A stretch of DNA of 34,805 nt from Planctomycetota bacterium (GTDB lineage: Bacteria; Planctomycetota; UBA1135; UBA2386): NCBI GenBank assembly GCA_020425925.1, contig JAGQRB010000022.1, positions 1 through 34,805 of the forward strand, read 5' to 3'. How positions within the stretch are numbered: the first letter of the stretch is position 1; every line of letters starts with the position of its first letter. Shown in pieces: positions 15,356 to 24,283 of this stretch. Position numbers and translations under genes: made by a program. Under the pieces are notes generated by a model that was not told the DNA's origin, made no database searches, and worked only from the letters and a program-made list of their open reading frames with translations.

Positions 15356-15429
15356 GCGCCCGTAGCTCAGCTGGATAGAGCATCGGTTTCCTAAACCGGA
15401 GGTCGTGGGTTCGAATCCCGCCGGGCGTA
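15356..15429 (+). tRNA. trnR: tRNA-Arg (anticodon CCU)
   Basis: A complete 74-nt cloverleaf. The acceptor stem is GCGCCCG with CGGGCGT (first pair G-U), followed by discriminator A; CCA is not encoded. The D arm is GCTC/GAGC with AGCTGGATA in the loop. The anticodon stem is TCGGT/ACCGG with loop TTCCTAA, giving anticodon CCT. The T arm is GTGGG-TTCGAAT-CCCGC. It reads AGG arginine codons, which should be rare in this GC-rich genome. It stands alone between a minus-strand lipoprotein gene and the prolyl oligopeptidase gene. Confidence 0.96.
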
Positions 15430-15491
15430 CTCACTGGCATGGCACTCCGCCACCGATCGAGGGGCCAGCCGACCACGACAGCGGCGCGTCG

Positions 15492-17630
15492 ATGAACCGT
15501 TGCTTCCGCCAACTCGCTTCCCTGTTGACCGTCCCGATGCTGACGGGATGCGTTGCGTCGGTCCAGCTGCAGGTCCCCGAAACGCGGCGCGGCGACACCG
15601 TCGACGACTACCACGGAACGAGCATTCCCGATCCATACCGTTGGCTCGAGACGCTCGACAGCGATGAGACGAAGGCGTGGGTGGCCGCCCAGAACGCTGT
15701 GAGCGTGCCCTACCTGGACCAGCTCCCGGCGCGCGGGCCGTTCCTCGAGCGGCTGCTGGAACTGCGGGCAGTGTCATCGGTCGGCGAGTTGCGCCGGCAG
15801 GGCGGGGCCTGGGTCACGCGGCGGCGGAAGGTGGACGGCGGCTTCGAGCTGTTGATCCGGAACTCGCTCGACGAGTCGCCGACCCATCGTCTCGACGCCA
15901 CGACTCTCGGCTTGTCGGGCGACGAGAAGCTCGACGGCTACCGCTTGTCGCCCGGCGCGAAGTACCTGGGATTCGCGGTGAGCGCGGGCGGCTCGGAGTT
16001 CCTCGAGTTTCGCGTTCTGCAACTGGCCAGCGCCGGCCGGCCCCACCGGCTGCTGCACGACAGGATCCCGGGTCTGAAGTTCAGCACGCCCTATTGGACC
16101 GCCGACGGCGAGCACCTGGTGTACTGGCGCTATCTGAACGCCGACCCGGCGAACCGACTGGAGGCCGATCGCGGCGGCCTGGTGGCCGTGCATCGACTCG
16201 GCGCGTCGCCGAACGACGACAGGGTGCTCCATCGCGACGAGGCTACCGAGGCGACGGGCCTTTCCACCTGGTCGGAGCTCACGGCGGACGGTCGCTTCGT
16301 CGTGCTCTTCTTCGGCGCTGGCAACGCCGTCAGGCTCTCGGTCATCGACCTCGGTGATCCGCTCCGCCCCGACTGGGGTGCTCCCGTCGTCGAGCTGATG
16401 CACGCGCGCGAAGGCGCGCACGACCTGATGGGCTGCCGGGGTGGGACACTCTACTTCCGGACGACGCGGGCCGCGCCGCTCGGTCGCGTGGTGGCGGTCG
16501 ACATCGACCGGCCGACGGCGTGGCGAACGGTCATCGCCGAAGGCGAGCACCTGTTGCAGCAGGCCCTGGTCGTCGGGGATCGCATCGTGGCGGCCTACCG
16601 GCGAGACGTGAAGGCCGCCCTCGTCGTCTTCGAACCCGACGGCACCGAGATTCGCGAGGTGCCGTTACCGGGCATCGGTTCCACCTTCTGGCTCGGCGGT
16701 ACCCCCGACGCACCCGATCTGGTTTTCGGGTTCGACTCCTTCGCCGTCCCGCCCCGGCTGATGCATCACGACGTGGACTCCGGCGAGACCCGCACGCTCG
16801 GCACGCGACAGATCCCCGGGTTCGTAGCCGGCGACTACGTCAGCCGTCAGGTCTTCTACGAGTCCAAGGACGGAACGCGGGTCCCGATGTTCATCACCTC
16901 GCGCAGCGACATCGTGCTGGACGGCACGACGCCGTCGCTGCTTTATGGCTACGGCGCCAGCGGTGTCGTGTCCGACCCGATCTTCCGTGACGACTTCTTC
17001 ACCTGGATCGAGGCAGGCGGGATCGTCGCGGTAGCCAACGTTCGCGGCGGTGGCGAGTACGGCGATGCCTGGTACGAGGCCGGCAGGCTCGAGAAGAAGC
17101 AGAACACGTACGACGATTTCATCGCCGCCGCCGAATACCTCGTCGCCGAACGCTTCACCTCGCCCCGCCACCTCTCGATCCTCGGCTACTCGAACGGCGG
17201 CCTGCTCGTCGGGGCGGTGATGACGCAGCGGCCCGAGCTCTTCGCTGCCGCCATTCCGGTGGTCGGAGTCTTCGATGCGCTCCGGTTCCCCACCACGACC
17301 GCCGGTCCGCGCTGGGCCAGGAGCCACGGAGATCCTGCGATTCCGGAGCAGTTCCGTTGGATCTACTCCTGGTCACCGCTTCACCGCATCGAGGACGGAG
17401 CCTGCTACCCCGCGACGCTCGTGCTGACCGCTGCGAACGACGACCTCGTTCACCCGAGTCAGTCGTACAAGTTCGCTGCGCGGTTGCAGACTGCCCAGGG
17501 CTGCGCGCATCCCGCGGTGCTGCGAGTCCTCGAGTCCGGAGGCCACGAGTTCTGGCGCTGGAACCAGGAGGCGAACGCGGAGATCCTGGCCTTCGCGGCA
17601 CGGCATACCGGGCTCACCGCTGCGAGGTAG
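15492..17630 (+). CDS. Lipoprotein prolyl oligopeptidase (S9 family)
   Basis: 712-residue serine peptidase of family S9, which cleaves short peptides after proline. The ATG at 15492 is used because it gives a lipoprotein signal ending in MLTGC (about residue 20); the frame upstream runs through the tRNA and is spurious. The N-terminal family motif IPDPYRWLETLDSDETKAWV is at about residues 39-58. A seven-bladed propeller-like region fills about 90-430. The hydrolase domain carries VANVRGGGEYGDAWYEAG, the nucleophile motif LGYSNGGLL, the acid in ANDDLVHP and the His in SGGHEFW. Length and order fit the classical S9A enzymes, here secreted and membrane-anchored, which suggests extracellular peptide use. 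Confidence 0.93.
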   Translation: MNRCFRQLASLLTVPMLTGCVASVQLQVPETRRGDTVDDYHGTSIPDPYRWLETLDSDETKAWVAAQNAVSVPYLDQLPARGPFLERLLELRAVSSVGELRRQGGAWVTRRRKVDGGFELLIRNSLDESPTHRLDATTLGLSGDEKLDGYRLSPGAKYLGFAVSAGGSEFLEFRVLQLASAGRPHRLLHDRIPGLKFSTPYWTADGEHLVYWRYLNADPANRLEADRGGLVAVHRLGASPNDDRVLHRDEATEATGLSTWSELTADGRFVVLFFGAGNAVRLSVIDLGDPLRPDWGAPVVELMHAREGAHDLMGCRGGTLYFRTTRAAPLGRVVAVDIDRPTAWRTVIAEGEHLLQQALVVGDRIVAAYRRDVKAALVVFEPDGTEIREVPLPGIGSTFWLGGTPDAPDLVFGFDSFAVPPRLMHHDVDSGETRTLGTRQIPGFVAGDYVSRQVFYESKDGTRVPMFITSRSDIVLDGTTPSLLYGYGASGVVSDPIFRDDFFTWIEAGGIVAVANVRGGGEYGDAWYEAGRLEKKQNTYDDFIAAAEYLVAERFTSPRHLSILGYSNGGLLVGAVMTQRPELFAAAIPVVGVFDALRFPTTTAGPRWARSHGDPAIPEQFRWIYSWSPLHRIEDGACYPATLVLTAANDDLVHPSQSYKFAARLQTAQGCAHPAVLRVLESGGHEFWRWNQEANAEILAFAARHTGLTAAR

Positions 17631-17679
17631 CAGCCGCGACACCCGCGCGGTCGTTGTCCTGGCCCGCGTCGACGAGGCC

Positions 17680-17688
17680 TGCTAGCAT
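17680..17688 (+). promoter_or_regulatory. Weak extended -10 candidate upstream of the catabolic cluster
   Basis: TGC-TAGCAT resembles an extended -10 (TG-n-TATAAT, four of six matches) in the 184-bp gap between the prolyl oligopeptidase and the aldehyde dehydrogenase. No credible -35 lies 17 bp upstream. It is recorded only as the best candidate for the promoter of the 17815-26761 cluster. Confidence 0.25.
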
Positions 17689-17814
17689 CGGCCGAACGCA
17701 ATTGCGACGCCGTCTCGAAGCGAGCGAGCCCGGCTGCTCGTCGCGTCGTGGGCACGTGCCCCGAGGCCCTGCGATGGCGGATGCTGCAGCGGATCAACCA
17801 CGAGAGCGAGACAC

Positions 17815-19248
17815 TTGCGGACCGAGAACCTGATCGACGGTGGATGGCGGGGCGCCGACTCCGGCCGCATGTTCGAAGTCACCGACCCCGCTACGGACCA
17901 GCCGCTCGCGAGCGTGCCGTCGTGCGGCACGACCGAGACGCGGATGGCGATCGAGGCCGCGGCGCGGGCGCTGCCGGGATGGCGGGCGCGCACGGCCATG
18001 GACCGGGGCGCGATCCTGCGACGGCTCGCCGAGCTGATGATCGGCGCGCAGGATCGTCTCGCGGCGCTGATGACGGCCGAGCAGGGCAAGCCGCTCGCCG
18101 AGTCGAAGGGTGAGATCGCCTACGCGGCAGCGTTCGTCGACTGGGCCGCCGAGGAGGGCAAACGCGTCTACGGCGAGACCGTGCCGGCGTCGCACGCCGA
18201 CAAGCGGATCCTCGTCCTGCGCCAGCCGGTCGGCGTCACGGCCGCGATCACGCCGTGGAACTTCCCGGCGGCGATGATCACGCGCAAGCTCGGCCCGGCG
18301 CTCGCCGCGGGCTGCACGATGATCGTCAAGCCGGCCGAGCAGACGCCGCTGACCGCGCTCGCTCTCGCCGAACTGTGCGTCGAGGCCGGCGTGCCGCCGG
18401 GCGTCGTCAACGTCATCACGGGCGACGCGAAGGCGATCGGCGAGGAGCTGCTCGCCAACCCGACGGTGCGCAAGTTGTCGTTCACGGGCTCGACCGAGGT
18501 CGGTCGGATCCTGATGCGCAACGCGGCGCAGAACCTGACCCGCCTGTCGCTCGAACTCGGTGGGCACGCGCCGTTCCTCGTGTTCGCCGATGCCGATCTC
18601 GACCGTGCGGTGCAGGGTCTGATGGCCGCGAAGTTCCGCAACATGGGACAGACCTGCATCTGTGCGAATCGGGTGTTCGTCGAAGCGCCGGTTCACGACG
18701 AGTTCTGTGCCCGCCTCGAGGAAGCGGTCGCTGGGCTGCGCATCGGCCGCGGCGACGAGGCTGGTGTGCAGGTCGGCCCGCTGATCGACGACGACGCGAT
18801 CGCGAAGGTCGAGCGGCATGTGGCCGACGCCGCGGCGAAGGGTGCGGTCGTGCGCGCCGGCGGCGCCCGCGCGCGCATCGAGGGCCTCGCCGATCGCTTC
18901 TATCTCCCGACGATCCTCGCGGGCTGCACGGCCGCGATGGCGGTCTGCCGGGAGGAGACGTTCGGTCCGGTCGTGCCGCTGATCCGGTTCGACGACGAGG
19001 CGGACGCGATCGCGCGGGCGAACGACTCGCCTTTCGGCCTCGCGGCCTACTTCTACACCCGCGACGCGAGCCGCCTGATGCGGGTCGCGGAGGCGCTCGA
19101 ATACGGCATCGTCGGCGCCAACGACGGCGCGCCGTCAACGGCGCAGGCGCCGTTCGGCGGGGTGAAGCACTCCGGTTTCGGCCGCGAAGGCGGTCGCTAC
19201 GTGATGCACGAGTACCTCGACGTCAAGTACGTGTCGTGGGCTCTCTGA
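17815..19248 (+). CDS. gabD: GabD-like semialdehyde dehydrogenase
   Basis: 477-residue NAD(P)-dependent aldehyde dehydrogenase closest in pattern to succinate/glutarate semialdehyde dehydrogenases, converting an omega-semialdehyde to its dicarboxylate. Visible motifs are PWNFP (147-151), the cofactor Lys172 in IVKPAEQTP, FTGSTEVGR, the general base Glu248 in LELGGHAP and the nucleophile Cys281 in GQTCICANR; the C-x-C-A-N-R arrangement is characteristic of GabD. It ends in FGGVKHSGFGREGG as expected. The start is a TTG that gives the standard N-terminus (MRTENLIDGGW). It is first in a cluster with an aminotransferase, an amidase, a decarboxylase and a ligase, so the aldehyde probably comes from the next gene's product. 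Glutarate semialdehyde is as likely a substrate as succinate semialdehyde. Confidence 0.88.
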   Translation: MRTENLIDGGWRGADSGRMFEVTDPATDQPLASVPSCGTTETRMAIEAAARALPGWRARTAMDRGAILRRLAELMIGAQDRLAALMTAEQGKPLAESKGEIAYAAAFVDWAAEEGKRVYGETVPASHADKRILVLRQPVGVTAAITPWNFPAAMITRKLGPALAAGCTMIVKPAEQTPLTALALAELCVEAGVPPGVVNVITGDAKAIGEELLANPTVRKLSFTGSTEVGRILMRNAAQNLTRLSLELGGHAPFLVFADADLDRAVQGLMAAKFRNMGQTCICANRVFVEAPVHDEFCARLEEAVAGLRIGRGDEAGVQVGPLIDDDAIAKVERHVADAAAKGAVVRAGGARARIEGLADRFYLPTILAGCTAAMAVCREETFGPVVPLIRFDDEADAIARANDSPFGLAAYFYTRDASRLMRVAEALEYGIVGANDGAPSTAQAPFGGVKHSGFGREGGRYVMHEYLDVKYVSWAL

Positions 19249-19252
19249 GCCA

Positions 19253-20584
19253 ATGAGTGACCCCATGAGTAGAGCGAAGAGTCTCATCGAACGGCGTCGC
19301 GCGGTCGTCGCCCGCGGCGTCGGCCAGTTCGCCGGCGACAGCACGGCCGCCTCCGGGCGCGCCGGGATCCTGACCGACGTCGACGGGCGGGAGGTCATCG
19401 ACCTCGCCGGCGGCATCGGCGTCGTGAACGTCGGCCATTGCCAACCCGAGGTCGTGCGTGCGATCCAGGAGCAGGCGGCCCGGCTGATCCACACGTGCAT
19501 CCACGTCGCGACCTACGAGCCGTACGTCGCGCTGTGCGAGAAGCTCGTGGAGCTGCTGCCGCACGGCGACGCGACCAGAGCCATGCTCGTCAACAGCGGC
19601 GCCGAAGCGGTCGAGAACGCGATCAAGATCGCGCGTCAGGCGACCGGGCGGCCGGCGGTGCTGTGTTACACCGAGGGGTTCCACGGCCGGACGATGATGT
19701 GCATGACGCTGACCTCCAAGGTCGGCTACAAGCTCGACTGCGGACCGTTCGCGCCGGAGGTCTACCGCCTGCCGTACCCGAATCGGTTCCGCTACGGCGA
19801 CGGGCTCGGCGAGGACGACTTCGTGCGGCGCGAGCTCGCCCGACTCGAGCAGACGTTCGTCCACACGGTTGCGGCTCGACACGTCGCCGCGGTCATCATC
19901 GAGCCGGTCCAGGGCGAGGGCGGGTTCGTCGTCGCACCGAAGGCCTACATGCAGGGGCTGCGCCGGATCTGTGATCAGCACGGCATCGTACTGATCTGCG
20001 ACGAGGTCCAGTCCGGCTTCGCGCGCACGGGCAGCTGGGCGGCCTACGAGCACGCCGGCATCACGCCCGATCTGTCGACGTGGGCGAAGTCGATGGGCGG
20101 CGGCATGCCGATCGGCAGCGTGGTCGGCAAGGCCGCGATCATGGACGCGGCGCAGCCCGGGACGCTCGGCGGCACCTACGGTGGCAATCCGGTCGCGTGC
20201 GCCGCTGCGTTGGCGACGATCGGTGTGATGCAGCGCGATGCCCTGCTCGAGCGCGCGGTCGAGATCGGTCGGCGGGTGCGGGCGGCTTTCGAGGGCCTGC
20301 AGCGCCGGTGCGATCTCGTCGCCGACGTGCGCGGCCTCGGTGCGATGATCGCCGCCGAGTTCTGCCACGACGGCGATCCGGAGAAGCCGGCGACCGCGGT
20401 CGTCCAGAAGGCGCTCGCGACCGCGCGCGAACGCGGTGTCCTGGCGATTCCCGCCGGACCGACGGCGAGCATCGTCCGCATCCTCTCGCCGCTGACGATC
20501 GGCGACGGCGAGCTCGATCGCGCGCTCGACGTCCTGGTCGAGGCAGTGCTCGCGGCCGCGGCCACGGAGGGTCAGCCCGCATGA
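19253..20584 (+). CDS. gabT: GabT-like class III omega-aminotransferase
   Basis: 443-residue PLP enzyme of class III that moves the omega-amino group of GABA, 5-aminovalerate or a diamine to a 2-oxoacid. VNSGAEAVENAIKIAR (113-128) binds phosphate. GFHGRTMM is the aromatic-stacking segment. Glu217 lies in IIEPVQGEGG, Asp250-Glu251 in LICDEVQSGFARTG, and the PLP-binding Lys279 in STWAKSMGGGMPIG. Length and motifs match GabT/DavT. It starts 4 nt after the dehydrogenase stop; a second in-frame ATG at 19265 is possible, and neither has a strong SD. The stop overlaps the amidase start (ATGA). With the dehydrogenase it forms a complete omega-amino acid to dicarboxylate module. The choice between GABA and 5-aminovalerate cannot be read from sequence. 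Confidence 0.87.
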   Translation: MSDPMSRAKSLIERRRAVVARGVGQFAGDSTAASGRAGILTDVDGREVIDLAGGIGVVNVGHCQPEVVRAIQEQAARLIHTCIHVATYEPYVALCEKLVELLPHGDATRAMLVNSGAEAVENAIKIARQATGRPAVLCYTEGFHGRTMMCMTLTSKVGYKLDCGPFAPEVYRLPYPNRFRYGDGLGEDDFVRRELARLEQTFVHTVAARHVAAVIIEPVQGEGGFVVAPKAYMQGLRRICDQHGIVLICDEVQSGFARTGSWAAYEHAGITPDLSTWAKSMGGGMPIGSVVGKAAIMDAAQPGTLGGTYGGNPVACAAALATIGVMQRDALLERAVEIGRRVRAAFEGLQRRCDLVADVRGLGAMIAAEFCHDGDPEKPATAVVQKALATARERGVLAIPAGPTASIVRILSPLTIGDGELDRALDVLVEAVLAAAATEGQPA

Positions 20585-21465
20585 TGCCTTTCGCGGTTGC
20601 CGGCGTGCAGATGACCGTCGTCATCGGCGACAACATGCCGAGGGTGCGCGAGAAGCTCGCGTTCACCATGGCCGTCTACCCGTGGGTACAGATGGTCGTG
20701 TTCAGCGAGCTCGCGGTGTTCGGCCCGGACACACGGCTGGCGCAGGCGCTGCCGGGTCCGGTCGAGCAGGAGCTCTGCGAACTCGCGAAGCACTACGGGA
20801 TCTGGCTCGTCCCCGGTTCGCTCTACGAGCACGCCGAAGGCGGCGTCATCTACAACACGACGCCCGTGATCGCCCCGGACGGCACCGTCGTCGCGCGCCA
20901 CCGCAAGCTGTTCCCGTTCACTCCGTACGAGGTCGGCGTCAAGGCGGGCGACACCTGGGTCGTGTTCGACGTGCCCGAGGTCGGCCGGTTCGGCGTCTCG
21001 ATCTGCTACGACATGTGGTTCCCGGAGACCTCCCGGAGTCTGGCGTGCATGGGGGCCGAGGTGCTGATCCACCCATCGCTGACGGGGACGATCGATCGCG
21101 ACGTCGAGCTGTCGATCGGTCGCGCGACCGCCGCCCAGAACCAGATGTTCGTGTTCGACATCAACGGCTGCGGTGTCGGCGGCAACGGCCAGTCCCAGGT
21201 CATCGCGCCGACCGGAGAGATCCTCTATCGCGCCGGCCGCTCGGAGGAGGTGATCCCGATCGAGATCGATCTCGACCGCGTGCGGCGCAGCCGCGAGGTC
21301 GGGCTGCGGGGGCTCGGGCAACCGCTCAAGAGCTTCCGTGACCGGGAGATCGAGTTCCCGGCGTATCCGAAGAGCGAGGCGAACCTGCAGCAGCTGCAGA
21401 AGCTGGGGCCGCTGGCCAAGCCGCAGCGGGGGTCGCGGGCAGGTATCGACTTGCGGGGGCAGTGA
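20581..21465 (+). CDS. Carbon-nitrogen hydrolase (nitrilase superfamily amidase)
   Basis: 294-residue cytoplasmic amidase. The catalytic triad is clear: Glu43 in VVFSELAVFG, Lys109 in RHRKLFPF and Cys142 in VSICYDMWFPE. The branch includes N-carbamoylputrescine amidase (AguB), 5-aminovaleramide amidase (DavA) and omega-amidases. Beside GabT- and GabD-like genes, a DavA-like step (omega-amino amide to omega-amino acid) or an AguB-like step (N-carbamoyl diamine to diamine) are the two natural options. The ATG at 20581 overlaps the upstream stop as ATGA; a second ATG at 20584 begins the more usual MPFAVAG. The C-terminal 25 residues are Gln/Lys/Arg-rich. It is followed after 16 nt by the decarboxylase. 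Confidence 0.88.
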   Translation: MMPFAVAGVQMTVVIGDNMPRVREKLAFTMAVYPWVQMVVFSELAVFGPDTRLAQALPGPVEQELCELAKHYGIWLVPGSLYEHAEGGVIYNTTPVIAPDGTVVARHRKLFPFTPYEVGVKAGDTWVVFDVPEVGRFGVSICYDMWFPETSRSLACMGAEVLIHPSLTGTIDRDVELSIGRATAAQNQMFVFDINGCGVGGNGQSQVIAPTGEILYRAGRSEEVIPIEIDLDRVRRSREVGLRGLGQPLKSFRDREIEFPAYPKSEANLQQLQKLGPLAKPQRGSRAGIDLRGQ

Positions 21466-21480
21466 TCGCGGAGGCAGTGA
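21458..21480 (+). repeat. 15-nt duplication that supplies the decarboxylase ribosome binding site
   Basis: GGCAGTGA occurs at 21458-21465 and again at 21473-21480, inside an imperfect 15-nt tandem duplication. The first copy carries the amidase stop codon. The second follows GGAGG (21470-21474), which lies 7 nt before the ATG at 21482 and is one of the clearest Shine-Dalgarno sequences in the cluster. Confidence 0.6.
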
Positions 21481-21481
21481 G

Positions 21482-24283
21482 ATGCGTGACAGTGACATCG
21501 AAGACCGAGACGACGATTTCCGCGAGCACTACGACGCCTCGCAGTTCCGCCTCGAGGCGTGGAACGAGCTCAAGCACCTGACCGCCAGGCTCGACCGCGC
21601 CGCGCTCCGCGGCGTCAAGGTCGAGTCGGCGACCGCCAGGGTCCGCGCAGCGCTCGACGTCCTGCGCGAGCTCGAGTGGTACTTCTGCTTTCCCGGCGAT
21701 CGGGCCGTGGAGGATCTCGAACACCTGCTCGACAACGGCATGTCGCGCAATCTCTCGCGACAGGCCGCGCGGCTCACGCGCATGCTCGTCAGCGAGAGCT
21801 ACCGGACGCGCGACGTCACCGAGATCTTCGTCCAGGACGACGACGACAGCGACCGCGAGACCGACCGCAGCGAATCGCTCGACAACGCGCCGACCGAGGC
21901 GCGACCGTACTTCGAGCTGCTGGTCGTCGACGACATCGGCCGCGACCAGGAGATCGAGTTGCGCCGGCGGCTACTGGCGCTGCGGCGGCCCGAAGATCCC
22001 TTCATCTACGACGTGCTCGTCGCGACGTCGGCAGAGGACGCCCTCATCGCGGTGCAGTGCAACCACAACATCCAGTCGTGCGTGCTGCGCTACAGCTTCC
22101 CGCTGCAGAGCGCCGTGACGCTCGCGGAACTGCGCGACGATCTGCACGCGGTCGACGCGGCAGCGCTGAATGCGGCTTCCGATCGCAATCGGGCGCCGGC
22201 GCTCGGGCGCGCGCTCAAGTCGTTGCGCCCCGAGCTCGACCTGTTCCTCAACACCGACGAGCCGGTCGAGCACGTCGCCGGCGAGATCGACTCGGACTTC
22301 CGCCGCGTCTTCTACGGCCACGAGGACTTCCTCGAGCTGCACCTCAGCATCCTCAAGGGCATCGGTGAACGCTACGAGACGCCGTTCTTCTCGGCGCTGA
22401 AGCAGCACAGCCTCAAGCCGACCGGCATGTTCCACGCGCTGCCGATCTCGCGCGGCAAGTCGATCACGCGATCGCACTGGATCCGCGACATGGCGCGCTT
22501 CTACGGCACCAACATCTTCATGGCCGAGACCTCGGCGACGAGCGGCGGCCTCGACTCGCTGCTGCAGCCGCACGGTCCGCTGAAGCGCTCGCAGGAGCTC
22601 GCGGCGCGCGCGTTCGGGGCCCGCCGCACCTATTTCGTGACGAACGGCACGTCCGCGGCCAACAAGATCGTCATGCAGGCGCTCATCCGGCCGGGCGATG
22701 TCGTGCTGGTCTCGCGCGACTGTCACAAGTCACACCACTACGCGCTGGTCCTCGCCGGTGCCTACCCGATCTATCTCGATCCGTATCCGCTCAACGACTA
22801 CACGATGTACGGGGCGGTCGGGCTGCGGGCGATCAAGGAGCAGATGCTCGCGCTGCGCCGCGACGGCCGTCTCGACCGGCTGCGCCTCGCATTGCTCACC
22901 AACTGCACGTTCGACGGGATCATGTACCACCCGGCACAGGTCATGCGCGAGCTGCTGGCGATCAAGCCGGATCTGATCTTCCTGTGGGACGAGGCCTGGT
23001 TCGCGTTCGCGCGTTTCCTGCCGCCCTACCGCCAGCGCACGGCGATGCACACCGGGCGACAGCTCGAGAAGGAGCTGCGCTCGCCGGCCTACCGCGCGAA
23101 GTACGAGGCCTGGAAGAACGAGTTCGACGCCAAGGACCCGACCGACGATGCAACGTGGCTCGACGAGCCGCTGCTGCCCGATCCCGCGCGGGCGCGGGTG
23201 CGGATCTACGCCACGCAATCGACCCACAAGACGCTGACCTCGCTGCGGCAGGGCTCGATGATCCACGTGCGCGACCAGGACTTCGAGCGCCTCGCCGAGG
23301 ACTCGTTCCAGGAGGCGTACATGACCTACACGTCGACTTCGCCGAACTACCAGATCCTCGCCTCGCTCGACGTCGGCCGGCGTCAGGTCGAGCTCGAGGG
23401 CTACGAGATGGTGAAGCGCACCGTGCAGCTCGCGATGCTGCTGCGCCGGCGGATCGAGGAGCACCCGCTGCTCTGCAAGCACTTCGGGATCCTGAAGGTT
23501 CGCGACGTCATTCCCGCGGGCCTGCGCGCCTCGGGCATCGAATCGTTCTACGACGCCGAGACCGGCTTCGAGCGCATGGAGGACGCGTTCTCGCAGGACG
23601 AGCTCGCGCTCGATCCGACGCGCGTGACCCTGCACGTCGGCCACGCCGGCATCGAGGGCGACGCGTTCAAGCAGATGTTGATGGATCGCTTCGACATCCA
23701 GGTCAACAAGACGTCGCGTAACACGGTGTTGTTCATTGTCAACATCGGCACGACGCGCGGCTCGGTCGCCTACCTGCTCAAGGTCCTCGTCAAGATCGCG
23801 CAGGAGCTCGACGACCGCATCGAGCACCACAGTCCGCGCGAGCACCGCATCCACGAGGAGCGGGTCGCGTCGTTGACCGAACGGCTGCCGCCGCTGCCGA
23901 ACTTCAGCCACTTCCACGCCGCGTTCCGGCCGTGGCCGGATGCGTCGACCCCCGAGGGCGACCTGCGGGCGGCCTACTTCCTGGCCTACGACGAGCGGTC
24001 GTTCGAGTACCTGACGATCGACGAGGGCCTGCCCGAAGCGATGGCGACCGGCCGCGAGGTCGTCTCGGCGTCGTTCGTTACACCCTACCCGCCGGGGTTT
24101 CCGGTCCTGGTGCCTGGGCAGGTGATCTCCGAGGAGATCCTGGCCTACATGCGTGCCCTCGACGTCAAGGAGATCCACGGCTACCGCCCCGCGTTCGGCT
24201 TCCGCGTCTTCACGGAAGCGGCACTGCGCGGCATCGAGAAGCGGCGTGCTGCCGCCGAACCCGTCTCCCAGGGCACCTCATGA
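21482..24283 (+). CDS. Large Orn/Lys/Arg decarboxylase-like PLP enzyme with long N-terminal extension
   Basis: 933 residues, against roughly 720-760 for classical bacterial fold-I ornithine/lysine/arginine decarboxylases. Residues 1-115 are a helical region without a match I recognise. 118-134 is a very acidic linker (QDDDDSDRETDRSESLD). About 142-260 looks like the CheY-like wing domain (FELLVVDDIG...). About 285-760 is the AAT-fold core: AETSATSGGLDSLLQPHG, FVTNGTSAANKIV, the PLP-stacking His in SRDCHKSHHYAL, Asp503 in LWDEAWFAF and the Schiff-base Lys583 in STHKTLTSLRQGS. The C-terminal domain ends near FRVFTEAALRG. The basic amino acid used is unknown. Some relatives are decarboxylating oxidases that form amides, which would suit the adjacent amidase. 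It overlaps the ATP-grasp gene (ATGA). Confidence 0.87.
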   Translation: MRDSDIEDRDDDFREHYDASQFRLEAWNELKHLTARLDRAALRGVKVESATARVRAALDVLRELEWYFCFPGDRAVEDLEHLLDNGMSRNLSRQAARLTRMLVSESYRTRDVTEIFVQDDDDSDRETDRSESLDNAPTEARPYFELLVVDDIGRDQEIELRRRLLALRRPEDPFIYDVLVATSAEDALIAVQCNHNIQSCVLRYSFPLQSAVTLAELRDDLHAVDAAALNAASDRNRAPALGRALKSLRPELDLFLNTDEPVEHVAGEIDSDFRRVFYGHEDFLELHLSILKGIGERYETPFFSALKQHSLKPTGMFHALPISRGKSITRSHWIRDMARFYGTNIFMAETSATSGGLDSLLQPHGPLKRSQELAARAFGARRTYFVTNGTSAANKIVMQALIRPGDVVLVSRDCHKSHHYALVLAGAYPIYLDPYPLNDYTMYGAVGLRAIKEQMLALRRDGRLDRLRLALLTNCTFDGIMYHPAQVMRELLAIKPDLIFLWDEAWFAFARFLPPYRQRTAMHTGRQLEKELRSPAYRAKYEAWKNEFDAKDPTDDATWLDEPLLPDPARARVRIYATQSTHKTLTSLRQGSMIHVRDQDFERLAEDSFQEAYMTYTSTSPNYQILASLDVGRRQVELEGYEMVKRTVQLAMLLRRRIEEHPLLCKHFGILKVRDVIPAGLRASGIESFYDAETGFERMEDAFSQDELALDPTRVTLHVGHAGIEGDAFKQMLMDRFDIQVNKTSRNTVLFIVNIGTTRGSVAYLLKVLVKIAQELDDRIEHHSPREHRIHEERVASLTERLPPLPNFSHFHAAFRPWPDASTPEGDLRAAYFLAYDERSFEYLTIDEGLPEAMATGREVVSASFVTPYPPGFPVLVPGQVISEEILAYMRALDVKEIHGYRPAFGFRVFTEAALRGIEKRRAAAEPVSQGTS

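Noticed and set aside
15285..15614. Minus-strand open frame containing GGIRTHDLRFRKPMLYPAEL
   Set aside because: It is the translation of the antisense strand of the tRNA-Arg gene, a well-known spurious protein string in databases.
15356..17630. An integrated element using the tRNA-Arg gene as attachment site
   Set aside because: No integrase, no repeated tRNA 3' end and no mobile-element gene is seen downstream; the neighbour is an ordinary peptidase gene.
17618..17635. Small hairpin GCTGC-6 nt-GCAGC over the prolyl oligopeptidase stop
   Set aside because: Only five base pairs and no U-tract; too weak to annotate as a terminator.
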